Notes: generated by a model not told the origin, from the letters alone. A stretch of 64,000 nt of DNA from Marinicauda salina (GCF_003122085.1 NZ_QEXV01000001.1:558001-622000), one strand, 5' to 3'. Positions 26,501 through 33,084 are shown, numbered from the stretch's first letter. A program made the numbers and translations.

Positions 26501-29119
26501 GACGGCCAAGATGTGGTCTTCGCCATCGAGGGCGGCGCGCTCGTCGGCCGGGCGCAATCGGACAACTCGGTCGTCATCGAAATCGAGGTGACCGGCTCGA
26601 CCGACAACGGCGACGGCACGGTGACCTATGACTACGAGGTCACGCAGAGCGTTCCGCTCCAGCACGCCGATCCGAACTCCGAGGACGACGACTCCATCAC
26701 GGTGCAGTTCGACGTCTCCGACGGCGATGACGGCGATGCGCTCGCCGCGCCGGGCTCGTTCGACGTCACGATCAATGACGCCACGCCCGACGCCAATAAT
26801 GACGGCGTCATCGCCGTGCCTGAGGACACCGCCGTCACCTTCGACGTGTTCGCCAATGACGATTTCGGCGCCGACGGGGTGGATACGGACAACGATCCCG
26901 ACGTCGCGGTGACGTGGACCCAGCCCGCCAAGGGCGTCGTCACCTATGACGCCTCGAGCGGCGAGTTCACCTACACGCCGGGGGGCGGCGAGGAGGGCGC
27001 CGACAGCTTCACCTACACGATCATCGACGGCGACGGCGACGAATCCACGGCCACGGTCCAGCTGAACATCGCGCCGGATTCCGAGCCGCTCGCGGGCGAC
27101 GCGGCCGATCTCGCCCTCGACGACGACGACCTGGTGAACCCCGGCGTCTCGAGCGAGGGCGGCGTCGTCGAGATCAAGTTCTTCAACGACCAGCCCGGCG
27201 ACACCGAAGCCGAGCTTCTGGACGCGGTCGCGTTCGATCCCGCGACGCTGACCACGCTCAACGCGGCGGGCTACGAGTCCGGCGGCGAGACGATCGTGTT
27301 CGCGATCGAAGGCGGCACCGGCGACATCGTCGGCTCGACGAGCGAAGGCGAGGTCATCCGCATCGCGATCACCGGCGCGACCCCGCTCGGCGGCGGCGCG
27401 GTCGACTACGCCTACGAGGCGACGCAGTCGCTGCCGATCGACCATCCGCAGGCTCATCACAAGGATGATCCGGGTGCGGAGGACAACCTGCCTCTGAGCG
27501 GGATCACGCTGACGGCCACGGATTCCGACGGCGATCCCGTTTCGGTCGCCTTCGACGTCGATCTCGACGACGACGTGCCCGACTTCCTGTTCGGCGACGA
27601 CCTGTCCATCGTCAACGAGGCGCCGAGCGAGGCCACCGGATCGCTCACTTTCGAGGCCGGCGGCGACGGGATCGGCGAAGTCGTGTTCCTCGGAACCGAC
27701 GGCGACCAGGCCTTCGACAGCGACGGCAACCCGCTGCTCAGCGAGGGCGAGCCGATCTTCCTCTACGGCTTCGACTCGGACACGCTCGAGGGCCGGGTCG
27801 GCTCCGACGGCGCGCCGGATCCGGCCGGCGACACGGTGTTCACCATCACGCTCGATCCCGACACCGGCGAGTGGAGCGCCCAGTTCGCCGTCGACATCCA
27901 GAACGGCAGCGAGATCTCCGTGACCGATCTGGCCGGCGTGACGGCGGGCAACAGCGACATCCAGGTCATCGGCGCCGACGATGCGATCAATAACGGCGAC
28001 GATGTCGACATCATCCTGGATGGCGACCCGGGCCCGGTGAACACGAGCTCCGAGGGCATTGCAGTCGGCAATCAGAGCATCGGCGCCGGCGAGGCCGTCC
28101 AGATGGAGTTCGTCCACAACGCCGTCACCGACGGCGATACGGCGACCGGCTTCGACTGGGACGGCGTCGTGGAGGCCAACGCCTTCAAGCAGGAGATCCA
28201 GCAGGTCCAGGGCCCGCAGTCGAACACCACGGCCATCCTGGTCGAGGCGCTGGCCACCGACGGCGATCAGGACATCTTCGGCGAGGGAAGCCTCGTCGAG
28301 ATCACGGAGGTGAGGATCTACGACGAATTCGGCGTCGACATCACGGACAGCTGGGGCGGAACGATCGACTATAACGGCGACGGGTCGGTGAACATCTCCG
28401 GCCTCGAGGAAGGCGAGTTCTACGAGATCCACACCGACGACCTGTTCTCCGGCGTGCGCGTCTCGGCGAACGATTCCGACCCCGACTTCAACAATTTCGA
28501 TCTCGGCGCGTTCTCCATCTTCGCGCTGGGAACCGGCGATCCGTTCGACATGAACTTCGACGTGCGCGGCTTCGACGGCGACGGCGACTGGATTGACGGA
28601 ACGCTGGACCTCACCGTCGAGCCGGCGGCCGAGCCGCTCGCGGCGAGCGCGACGAGCGCCACGGAGATCCAGCTGCTCGAGAGCGGCGGGGCCTCCGCCT
28701 ACGAGACGGACGGTTCGGAGTCCGCCCTGATGACGGACCCGGCCGCCGGCTTCGAGACGGCCGCGTTCGCCGGTCCGGGCCTGTTCGACCCGGCGGCGCT
28801 GCTCGGCCCGGCCGAGCCCGGCCTGTTCGCCGTGCTGGAGGCCGACGGTTTCGCGTATGACGGCGGGCGCTTCGCCGACGCGTTCGGCGACGCGACCAAC
28901 CCGGGCGAGATCGTAGCGGCGGTCGAGACGGACGACGTCGACGCCGCGTTCACGCTGTCGACCTATGTCGAGGCGGCCGACGCCGCCCTCGACGAGCTGG
29001 TGGGCGGCGGCGCGGCGACGCCGGCCGGGTTCGCCCCGGCGACGTCATGGGACGCGCCGGCCTTCAGCGCGTTGTCCGTCGCCGAGGACGACGTCATCGC
29101 GATCTCGCAGGGCGGCTAG
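20528..29119 (+). CDS. Giant repeat protein with T1SS-143/VCBS-like domains (putative secreted adhesin)
   Basis: 2,863 residues, strongly acidic (Asp/Glu/Gly/Thr-rich, few Lys). Residues about 1-160 form a unique start domain (LRGLFFDFDDSLLGGLSITG, QSTSFTLSHDGVDLTLDMLG); about 165-2350 hold nine repeats, each joining a VTIDYGND...VRIAITG...VTINDD module to an Ig-like FTYTPAAGEE...YTITDADGD module, as in T1SS-143/DUF5801 families; then unique domains and an Ala-rich tail. There is no Sec signal and no RTX nonapeptide block. Asp-rich loops suggest Ca2+ binding. By family it should be type-I exported and act in adhesion or biofilm; no ABC/MFP/TolC genes are adjacent. Confidence 0.85.
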   Translation: MASTTFILEAEVDTQVRVTEQPDGSLLFEIEVLTDDGSIGDLRGLFFDFDDSLLGGLSITGPDITDYRIAEDDVVDLGHGANVRGEVANTYGRYDAGVEFGTQGIAQDDIQSTSFTLSHDGVDLTLDMLGDVAVRLTSVGEIDGDREGSLKTGDIDYAPEIDVAEDTSVDEDGLAGGDGPAGLASDAGEITIDFGGDVPADPSTALTLFVDGLDGQLTSGGVPVTFAVEGGDIVGRAGGTEVIRIAITGSTDNGDGTVTYTYETTLSGVIDHGAAGEDDQILSGVDFTATDADGDAVSGEVDVTINDDTPEAFDDGATQATENDPVTIDVFANDEPGADGAATASVALVSGSLTGAGSLVNNGDGSFTYTPAAGEEGSVSFAYTITDADADVSQATATIELQPDSVPEISAAATDLFVDDDDTEGGVSTDTGSVTIDYGNDSAGASFTFSTDGLAGEIQTLDGQDVVFAIEGGALVGRAQADNSIVIEIEVTGSTDNGDGTITYDYEVTQHQPLQHADPNTEDDASITVSFTGTDGDDGDDVDGTFDVTINDDVPEAFDDSFTQSEENADVTGNVLANNGAGADAFGADGANSPAVTDYTLTSGAGSLTVNGDGSFTYEPGAGEEGPVTFGYTITDGDGDTSEATATITLQDDSEPVVGTAGNTIVDEDGLPGGDLAASAASDTGEITIDYGNDVPADPGAALVLLTDGLDGQGLTSGGDPVTFAIEGGSGDLVGSANGEEVIRIAITGATDNADGTVTYAYETTLSGVIDHDAAGEDDVVLSSVGFTATDGDDSDTVSGSIDVTINDDSPEAFDDSFTQAEENADVTGDVLADNGNSADSAGADGEGSPYVQLVGGSFTGSGNLTLNADGTFTYTPGAGEEGSVSFDYTITDADGDESTATATIDLQPDSTPEIDGAPADLGVDEDGLPGGDLTAAAATDSGSVTIDYGNDSADANFELSAAGLDGQLTSNGFPVVFALEGGEVVGRADGTEVIRISITGETDNGDGAVTYDYDVELSQPVEHAGAGEDDAFLLGVGFTATDGDDGDDVSGTFDVAINDDSPEAFDDSFTQSEENADVSGNVLADNGSGADSAGADGESSPYVELVSGSFTGSGDLTLNADGTFTYTPAAGEEDPVSFDYTITDADGDVAQATATITLQTDSEPAFDAADDVTVDEDGFAFANDDDATSRTDETDSTESLTGTGSAVFTFGNDVPGDLLGSIDLLDDGALDGQLQTLDGDAVNFSLEGGDLVGRSAGDDSEVIRISITGASVTDPSTGEVTYDYAVTLSQPVEHVDGGVENSEALLNVGFEVTDGDDGDAAQGSFDVSIVDDVPQANDDSYNQADQGGENTAVSGNVIDNDAFGADGDASDPQVSLISDVSKGSLTLNADGSFTFTPDAGQEGSVSFTYQIVDQDGDVSEAVATINLEPDSTPEISVAATDLFVDDDDTDGGVSTDTGSVTIDYGNDAAGATFAFSTDGLAGEIQTLDGQDVVFAIEGGVLVGRAQADNSVVIEVEVTGSTPSGDEVTYDYQVTQHQPLQHADPDTEDDDSITVSFTGADGDDGDDVSGTFDVTINDDVPEAFDDSFTQTNENDPVSGNVLANNGAGADAFGADGADSPAVTDYTLTSGAGSLTVNPDGTFTYEPAAGEESSVTFDYTITDGDGDTDQATATITLQPDSEPVVSAAEDAFVDEDGLPGGDLAASAASDTGEITIDYGNDVPADPGAALVLLTDGLDAQSLTSGGDPVTFAIEGGTGDLVGSANGEEVIRIAITGATDNGDGTVTYAYETTLSGVIDHDAAGEDDVVLSNVGFTATDGDDSDTVSGSIAVTIDDDVPEPEDDAYNQADQGGENTAVSGNVIDNDAFGADGDASDPQVSLISDVAEGSLTLNADGSFTFTPDAGQEDPVSFTYQIVDQDGDVSEAVATINLEPDSTPEISEAATDLFVDDDDTDGGGTSTDTGSVTIDYGNDVGGASFAFSTDGLAGELQTLDGQDVVFAIEGGALVGRAQSDNSVVIEIEVTGSTDNGDGTVTYDYEVTQSVPLQHADPNSEDDDSITVQFDVSDGDDGDALAAPGSFDVTINDATPDANNDGVIAVPEDTAVTFDVFANDDFGADGVDTDNDPDVAVTWTQPAKGVVTYDASSGEFTYTPGGGEEGADSFTYTIIDGDGDESTATVQLNIAPDSEPLAGDAADLALDDDDLVNPGVSSEGGVVEIKFFNDQPGDTEAELLDAVAFDPATLTTLNAAGYESGGETIVFAIEGGTGDIVGSTSEGEVIRIAITGATPLGGGAVDYAYEATQSLPIDHPQAHHKDDPGAEDNLPLSGITLTATDSDGDPVSVAFDVDLDDDVPDFLFGDDLSIVNEAPSEATGSLTFEAGGDGIGEVVFLGTDGDQAFDSDGNPLLSEGEPIFLYGFDSDTLEGRVGSDGAPDPAGDTVFTITLDPDTGEWSAQFAVDIQNGSEISVTDLAGVTAGNSDIQVIGADDAINNGDDVDIILDGDPGPVNTSSEGIAVGNQSIGAGEAVQMEFVHNAVTDGDTATGFDWDGVVEANAFKQEIQQVQGPQSNTTAILVEALATDGDQDIFGEGSLVEITEVRIYDEFGVDITDSWGGTIDYNGDGSVNISGLEEGEFYEIHTDDLFSGVRVSANDSDPDFNNFDLGAFSIFALGTGDPFDMNFDVRGFDGDGDWIDGTLDLTVEPAAEPLAASATSATEIQLLESGGASAYETDGSESALMTDPAAGFETAAFAGPGLFDPAALLGPAEPGLFAVLEADGFAYDGGRFADAFGDATNPGEIVAAVETDDVDAAFTLSTYVEAADAALDELVGGGAATPAGFAPATSWDAPAFSALSVAEDDVIAISQGG
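21761..22940 (+). repeat. Segmental duplication copy 1 (pair with 24841-26018)
   Basis: Unit 2 plus the first half of unit 3 are almost repeated as unit 6 plus the first half of unit 7. TCAGACGCTCGACGGCCAGG occurs at 21901 and again at 24982 (offset 3081), and GGACGGGCTTCCCGGCGGCG at 22531 and 25609 (offset 3078). The offset shifts by a codon because of a one-residue deletion in unit 6. This points to a two-unit block copy, not independent divergence of single repeats. Confidence 0.8.
24555..25060 (+). repeat. Segmental duplication copy 1 (pair with 26061-26570)
   Basis: The second half of unit 5 plus the start of unit 6 are nearly repeated as the second half of unit 7 plus the start of unit 8. 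GAGAATACCGCCGTCTCGGG is at 24575 and 26081, an exact 1506-bp (502-codon) offset, and the following roughly 90 bases look identical. The offset becomes 1509 after a one-codon insertion in unit 8. Unit 7 is therefore a hybrid: front half from a unit-3-like parent, back half from unit 5. Confidence 0.8.
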
Positions 29120-29135
29120 GTCCGCGGCGCGCCGC

Positions 29136-29273
29136 TCAGGGCGACCGACGGGCGTCGCATTCCCCCGCCTCGCAGGCCGACGGCGCCGGCTCGGTAAGGA
29201 GCAGGGGCACGAACGGCACGCATCCCGGCGTGAACAGTGCGGCGAGGACGACGAGAAGCGTCAGCGGTTTCAT
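29136..29273 (-). CDS. Putative small secreted or lipoprotein-like peptide, 45 residues
   Basis: A short frame begins with MKPLTLLVVLAALFTPGCV, a basic start, a hydrophobic core and a Cys after Gly, then a C-terminal part with two more Cys (SACEAGECDARRSP). It looks like a signal peptide with a weak lipobox (T-P-G-C). A GGAAGG-like site lies about 11 nt before the ATG at 29273. It is convergent with the giant gene, whose stop is 16 bp from its own. No function is assigned; such short frames can occur by chance in high-GC DNA. Confidence 0.4.
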   Translation of the reverse strand: MKPLTLLVVLAALFTPGCVPFVPLLLTEPAPSACEAGECDARRSP

Positions 29274-29390
29274 CGGGCGAGCGCCTTCCCATGCGGCGGG
29301 CTGGAGACGTCCAGCCTAGCCGCCGCCGGCGATCGAGTCATGACGCGCCGCATATTGCGCGCTCGGGCCGACCGGCCCGGCGCAACCCGG

Positions 29391-29711
29391 TCAGCCGCCC
29401 TCGCGCGCCGCGGGCGGCAGGTAGCGCGCCATCTCCTTGAATTCGTCCCAGGGCGTCGCGCCCCAGATCTCGGTCTCGGCGTGGCCGAAGGTGCGGATGA
29501 TGGTGGCGACCTTCGTCGCCGCGGCGTTGTCGGGCGCCTCGAAGATGTCGAGATAGTCCGCCGGGCCCAGGACGGCGTAGCTGTCCTTCCATTCGACGTC
29601 GGGGCACTCGGCGTCGAGGCGTTCCTTGACCTGACGCTCCAGCTCCTGGAGCGAGCTCGGCGATTTCAGCGCCTCGTGGCTGAGACGGGTGAGCATGATG
29701 TAGGTCGACAT
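29391..29711 (-). CDS. GYD-domain protein
   Basis: 106-residue protein starting MSTYIMLTRLSHEAL with AVLGPADYLDIFEAPDNAAA in the middle and a WGATPWDEF end. This is the ferredoxin-like GYD domain (a dimeric alpha-beta barrel fold), in which the Y-D-I/Y-D-x motif recurs. Its biochemical role is unknown. It follows the BON protein by 19 bp on the same strand and probably belongs to one operon with it and the 80-residue acidic protein. Confidence 0.85.
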   Translation of the reverse strand: MSTYIMLTRLSHEALKSPSSLQELERQVKERLDAECPDVEWKDSYAVLGPADYLDIFEAPDNAAATKVATIIRTFGHAETEIWGATPWDEFKEMARYLPPAAREGG

Positions 29712-29730
29712 GGCGGTCCGCCTCCTTTCG

Positions 29731-30477
29731 CTATGACGGGGTCTGGGTCAGCTCGATCGCGTTGATCACGTCGTCGACGCCGAACACGTACCAGGCGTCG
29801 CACTCGGCCATGTGCCGCTGCTCGGCGTCCGCCGCCGCGCCGGTGAGCCGGACCGTCGCGCCGCGCACCCCGACCCGGACCTCGGACGCATCGACGAACG
29901 GGTCGCGATCGAGCGCGATCCGCACGGCCTCCTCGATGCGGTCGGGGCCGTCTTCCTCGGCGGGCTCGACCTCGATTCCGTTGACCACGTCGCGGCTGCC
30001 CGGGGTCCACCAGGCCAGGACGCCCGCCAGCCGCTTGTGCTGCAGGCTGGGAACCGCACCGTTGAGGATGACGACGCCGTCATCGACCTCCACGGCGACG
30101 CGGCCGGCCGGCTCGCCCGCGGCGTCGCGGAAGACGCGATCCTCCTTCTCCACCGTCTCGACGAGGGCGAGGTTCCAGAAACCGTCGTCGGCGTCGAGCG
30201 CCCGGCAGACATGCTCGCGGATCGCCTTGTCCTCCATGGGCGTCGCCGGCTTGATGCGCAGACGGTCGACGATGGAGGCGACGCCCGCGACCGCGGCGGC
30301 GCGCTCGAGCGCCAGGCGCTTTTCGGCGACGCTGTTCAGCTCGGCGGTCATGATCAGCGCGCCGGAGTCGTCGCGCTCCAGCGCGATCGTCTCGCGCGCC
30401 CGGTCGAGCCGGGCTTCGGCCGCGAGCGCTTCGCCGACCGCCTCGAGGACGCTGTCGGCGGCCGGCCCGGTCATCAC
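29731..30477 (-). CDS. BON-domain protein
   Basis: 248 residues with an N-terminal hydrophilic part and at least two BON-like domains (about 85-160 with VEVDDGVVILNGAVPSLQHK, and 170-245 with VRVGVRGATVRLTGAAADAE). Residues 1-80 may be a third, degenerate copy. No signal peptide is seen. The ATG at 30477 overlaps the stop of the upstream small gene by 4 bp (ATGA), so it is coupled to it. It is a second BON protein of the region, related in design to the one at 18.8 kb but not a close copy. Confidence 0.82.
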   Translation of the reverse strand: MMTGPAADSVLEAVGEALAAEARLDRARETIALERDDSGALIMTAELNSVAEKRLALERAAAVAGVASIVDRLRIKPATPMEDKAIREHVCRALDADDGFWNLALVETVEKEDRVFRDAAGEPAGRVAVEVDDGVVILNGAVPSLQHKRLAGVLAWWTPGSRDVVNGIEVEPAEEDGPDRIEEAVRIALDRDPFVDASEVRVGVRGATVRLTGAAADAEQRHMAECDAWYVFGVDDVINAIELTQTPS

Positions 30478-30716
30478 TCGCGCTCCCGGTCGGGCGGCGC
30501 GGCGCCGGCGTTCTGGAGGAGGTCGTAGATGCGGCCGGCCACGCCGGAGAGCGGGCGGCGGGCCTCGCCCAGCACGTCGTCTTCCTCGTCGAGCTGCAGC
30601 GCGGCGGCCTCGAGATCGCCGAGGCTCGGCTCGAGCGCCAGGATCTCGACGACCGTGTGATCGGCCAGCGATCCGAACAGCCGGACGATGTCGTCGCGCG
30701 TCGGTTGTTCGGCCAT
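30474..30716 (-). CDS. Small acidic hypothetical protein
   Basis: 80 residues, MAEQPTRDDIVRLFGSLADH at the start and rich in Glu/Asp/Leu (LALEPSLGDLEAAALQLDEE), predicted mostly helical with no membrane segment. I do not recognise a named family. It is the first gene of a three-gene unit with the BON and GYD proteins, with a 4-bp overlap to the BON gene, so it may be a small binding or regulatory partner. It starts at the ATG at 30716. Confidence 0.7.
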   Translation of the reverse strand: MAEQPTRDDIVRLFGSLADHTVVEILALEPSLGDLEAAALQLDEEDDVLGEARRPLSGVAGRIYDLLQNAGAAPPDRERE

Positions 30717-30891
30717 GATGCGTCCCGTCGCGATGCTGCGTCTGTCAGAACAACGATTCCGACTCCGGATTCGATCCGGTCAAAGCCTTCGTGTGGGACT
30801 CAGTGTCGCTGGGGGACGAATGGCGGCGCTGTCGGGCGGCAGTGGAGGGGGCTCGAAGGGCCGCCTTGATCCTTGGATGATTGCCTGCGAT

Positions 30892-30913
30892 ACATACCAT
30901 CGAGTTTGTATGT
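30892..30913. promoter_or_regulatory. Candidate TetR operator upstream of tetR
   Basis: Dyad ACATAC-N10-GTATGT, with 8 of 11 positions symmetric, in the 286-bp gap before the TetR gene, 90 bp upstream of its ATG. The same 22-bp layout recurs upstream of the TonB receptor (36879-36900), agreeing at 16 of 22 positions including 11 of the 12 arm bases. This suggests an autoregulated repressor that also controls the receptor operon. The rest of the gap shows no gene. Confidence 0.7.
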
Positions 30914-31002
30914 GGGCGGCGACCTTGGACGCCGCCATATCGAAATGGATCGGATGGGGCTAGGTTTTCCGACGTCGCTGCTGGAAAGCTGAAATTGCCG
31001 AC

Positions 31003-31632
31003 ATGACAGAAACGCGAACCAAGCCCGCCCGGACTTCCCGCACCAATCGCGAGATGAGCGAGGCGACTCGTCTGCGCCTGGTCGAAGCGACGCTCGACTG
31101 CCTGACGGAGCGCGGCTACGCGTCCACATCCACGCATGAAGTGGCCAAGCGCGCCGGGGTGACCCGGGGCGCGCTCAATCACCATTACGAAAACAAGGCC
31201 GAACTGATCGCGGATGCGGCGGCGCATCTTGTGCGCCAACGATCGATCAAGATCAGGCAGGCCGCTTCGAACGGCGAGAGCCGGGATCTGCGCGAGCAGG
31301 TGAAGCTGAAGTACGACATCTATCAGGAACACTTCCCGGCGATGATCGAATTCATGGTCGCCGCGCGGACCGATAAGGATCTCAGGGAAGCGTTCTCGGG
31401 CGCGTTGCAGCGTCAATATGATGGCGAGTGGGACCAGTCCCAATTCGCCGAATTCGCGTCCCGGCCGGACCCGGTGATGTGCGATTATGTCGTCAATTGC
31501 TTCATCCGGGGCCTGAGCCTGGAGACGATCGTCAATCCGCCGGAAATGATCGAGCGCATTTTCGATGAATTCATCGAGCTTTTTGCGCTCGCGCTGAGCG
31601 CGAGCGAACGCCGTTCAGGCCAATCGGGCTAG
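31003..31632 (+). CDS. TetR-family transcriptional regulator
   Basis: 209 residues. The N-terminal helix-turn-helix (about 18-65) reads RLRLVEATLDCLTERGYAST, then THEVAKRAGVTRGALNHHYENK, the classic TetR recognition segment. The C-terminal half is an all-helical ligand/dimer domain (YDIYQEHFPAMIEFMVAART). It lies beside, and divergently from the far end of, a TonB receptor-MFS-GST operon, and a matching dyad sits in both promoters, so it is the likely repressor. The inducer is unknown. The cyclophilin gene follows 42 bp downstream. Confidence 0.9.
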   Translation: MTETRTKPARTSRTNREMSEATRLRLVEATLDCLTERGYASTSTHEVAKRAGVTRGALNHHYENKAELIADAAAHLVRQRSIKIRQAASNGESRDLREQVKLKYDIYQEHFPAMIEFMVAARTDKDLREAFSGALQRQYDGEWDQSQFAEFASRPDPVMCDYVVNCFIRGLSLETIVNPPEMIERIFDEFIELFALALSASERRSGQSG

Positions 31633-31674
31633 GCGCGCCCTGCGGGACCGGCCCTTCCAATCGAGGCGACGAGA

Positions 31675-32232
31675 ATGCCGGACGTGATCATAAGAACTGC
31701 GCTGGGCGACATCGAGGTCGAGCTGGAGTTCGACAAGGCGCCGATCACATCGCGGAACTTTCTCAGGAATATCGATGAGGGGCTCTTTCGAGGCGGAAGC
31801 TTTTACCGGAGCGCGCACAAGGACGACGCCACGGGCGCCAATCTGTCGATCATCCAGGGCGGCGCGAACAAGGATCTGGATCAACCAAAGCCGATCGAAC
31901 ACGAGACGACGGCGACGACCGGATTGAGGCATGGCGCCGGCGCGGTCTCCATGGCGCGCATGGAGCGCGGAACGGCCACGACCGAGTTCTTCATCTGTCT
32001 CGAGGACACGCCGGGCCTCGATTTCAGGGAGGCGACCGACGCGGGAGCCGGCTACGCGGTCTTCGGCCGGGTCGTGGGCGGCATGGACGTGGTTCGCGCG
32101 ATCCATGATCGCGAGACCGGCGATCCGGATCTGTCCGCGTCCGACGCCGGCGGCATACCCGAATGGCTGCGGCCGCAATTATTGAACGATCCGATCCTCA
32201 TCCACGAGATGGTCGTGGCCCGGCGCGGCTGA
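31675..32232 (+). CDS. Cyclophilin-type peptidyl-prolyl isomerase
   Basis: 185-residue single-domain cyclophilin. Present are VIIRTALGDIEVELEFDKAP, the N-F-x-R segment (SRNFLRNIDEGLFRGGSFYR) with catalytic Arg replaced in local spacing, the QGG loop, AGAVSMARMERGTATTEFFI and a GYAVFGRVVGGMDVV end. No signal peptide, so cytoplasmic. It follows tetR by 42 bp and is probably co-transcribed. Why a foldase travels with a TonB/MFS locus is unclear; single-domain cyclophilins of this kind are seen near such catabolic loci. Confidence 0.85.
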   Translation: MPDVIIRTALGDIEVELEFDKAPITSRNFLRNIDEGLFRGGSFYRSAHKDDATGANLSIIQGGANKDLDQPKPIEHETTATTGLRHGAGAVSMARMERGTATTEFFICLEDTPGLDFREATDAGAGYAVFGRVVGGMDVVRAIHDRETGDPDLSASDAGGIPEWLRPQLLNDPILIHEMVVARRG

Positions 32233-32343
32233 TCCGCCGGACCGGATCCGGCGCCGGCCGGCGGCGTCGCACGGCCCAAACCGATATGGTTTCCGAGGTG
32301 GCGGGCGCAGAGGAGAAGCGTCCGCGCACGCGAACGCGGCGTT

Positions 32344-33081
32344 TCAGTCCGGCGCGGAATCCGCATGTCCGACCCCGGCGATCGGCTGGTCAGCCGCGCC
32401 GCAAGCTTCCGGCTCGATGCTCAGGGGCGTGTCGTCGCCGTGCCGGCCCAGGGCCTCCGGCAGGCCGCTGGCGCGAACGACGGACGGCCGCGCGGCGATC
32501 GCTTCGGCCCAGGACGCCGCCCAGTCCGGCATATCGGCGGAAAGACCGAAATGCTGCTGCATCCCGTCGATCAGTCCGAACAGGGTGTGAAAGGCCAGGT
32601 CGACGAGCGAAAACTCGACGCCGAAGAAAAACGGGCCTCCGGAGGATGCGAGCCGGTCCCGCTCCATTCGGGCGAACGCGTGCTCGAGGCCTTCCAGAGT
32701 CGCCTCGACGGACGTGTCTCCGGTGAACGCGGCGTTGATCAGCGGGATGACGCGCCGGTCGCAATAATGCTTCCAGCGTCGCGCCTCCGCCCGAAGAACC
32801 GGGCCGTCCGGCATCAGCGGCGCGCCGGAATAGCGCTCGTCGATGAACTCGTTGATGAGCAGAGAATCCCAGACGCTGACGCCGTCCGCCAACAGCGTCG
32901 GCGTCTGGGCGAGCGGAGTGGCGGCGAGGAAGGAAGCGGTCTTTTCGCCGTCGGCGCCGCGCGCGGAAACGAGGTCGAACGCCTGCCCCTTCTCGATCAG
33001 GGCCGCGAAGTTGCGGATCGCCCAACCGCATGTCGGCGTCGTGAATATGGACGGGGGCGTGTCGGGTCGAGCGCCTGGCAT
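32344..33081 (-). CDS. Glutathione S-transferase-like protein
   Basis: 245 residues. The thioredoxin-fold N-terminus contains TTPTCGWAIRNFAALIEKG, a Cys-type active site as in omega/beta-like GSTs, the cis-Pro AQTPTL and the SVWDSLLINEFIDERY glutathione-binding motif. The helical C-terminal domain follows (RRWKHYCDRRVIPLIN, FSLVDLAFHTLFGLID). The last 30 residues are non-conserved. It starts 3 bp after the MFS gene stop and is the third gene of the TonB-MFS-GST unit, suggesting that the imported compound is reduced, isomerised or dehalogenated with glutathione. The substrate is not determinable. Confidence 0.85.
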   Translation of the reverse strand: MPGARPDTPPSIFTTPTCGWAIRNFAALIEKGQAFDLVSARGADGEKTASFLAATPLAQTPTLLADGVSVWDSLLINEFIDERYSGAPLMPDGPVLRAEARRWKHYCDRRVIPLINAAFTGDTSVEATLEGLEHAFARMERDRLASSGGPFFFGVEFSLVDLAFHTLFGLIDGMQQHFGLSADMPDWAASWAEAIAARPSVVRASGLPEALGRHGDDTPLSIEPEACGAADQPIAGVGHADSAPD

Positions 33082-33084
33082 TGT

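Larger units (their letters stand above)
21011..27580 (+). repeat. Array of nine in-frame repeats of about 720-810 bp
   Basis: Units begin near 21011, 21761, 22504, 23281, 24034, 24841, 25585, 26347 and 27100. Each encodes about 240-270 residues starting with a V-D-E-D-G or F-V-D-D-D-D signature and ending in a Q-P-D-S-x-P-E linker. Units 2, 6 and 8 form one subtype (LFVDDDDT, TDGLAGEIQTLDGQDVVFAI), 3 and 7 another (VDEDGLPGGDLAASAASDTG); the first and last units are the most divergent. Confidence 0.9.

Noticed and set aside
21011-27580. Regularly spaced repeats considered as CRISPR or satellite DNA
   Set aside because: Units are about 750 bp, strictly in frame and diverge as protein modules; no short direct repeats with unique spacers and no cas genes.
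20426-28432. 2,668-codon open frame on the minus strand opposite the giant repeat protein
   Set aside because: It mirrors the sense-strand repeats, gives a low-complexity Arg/Val/Asp protein with no family motif, and has no start context. Codon bias of the Asp/Gly-rich sense strand avoids stops on the complement.
28000-29119. RTX (GGxGxDxUx) calcium repeats at the C-terminus of the giant protein
   Set aside because: Only scattered D/G-rich stretches such as GDGDWIDG occur; there is no tandem nonapeptide series.
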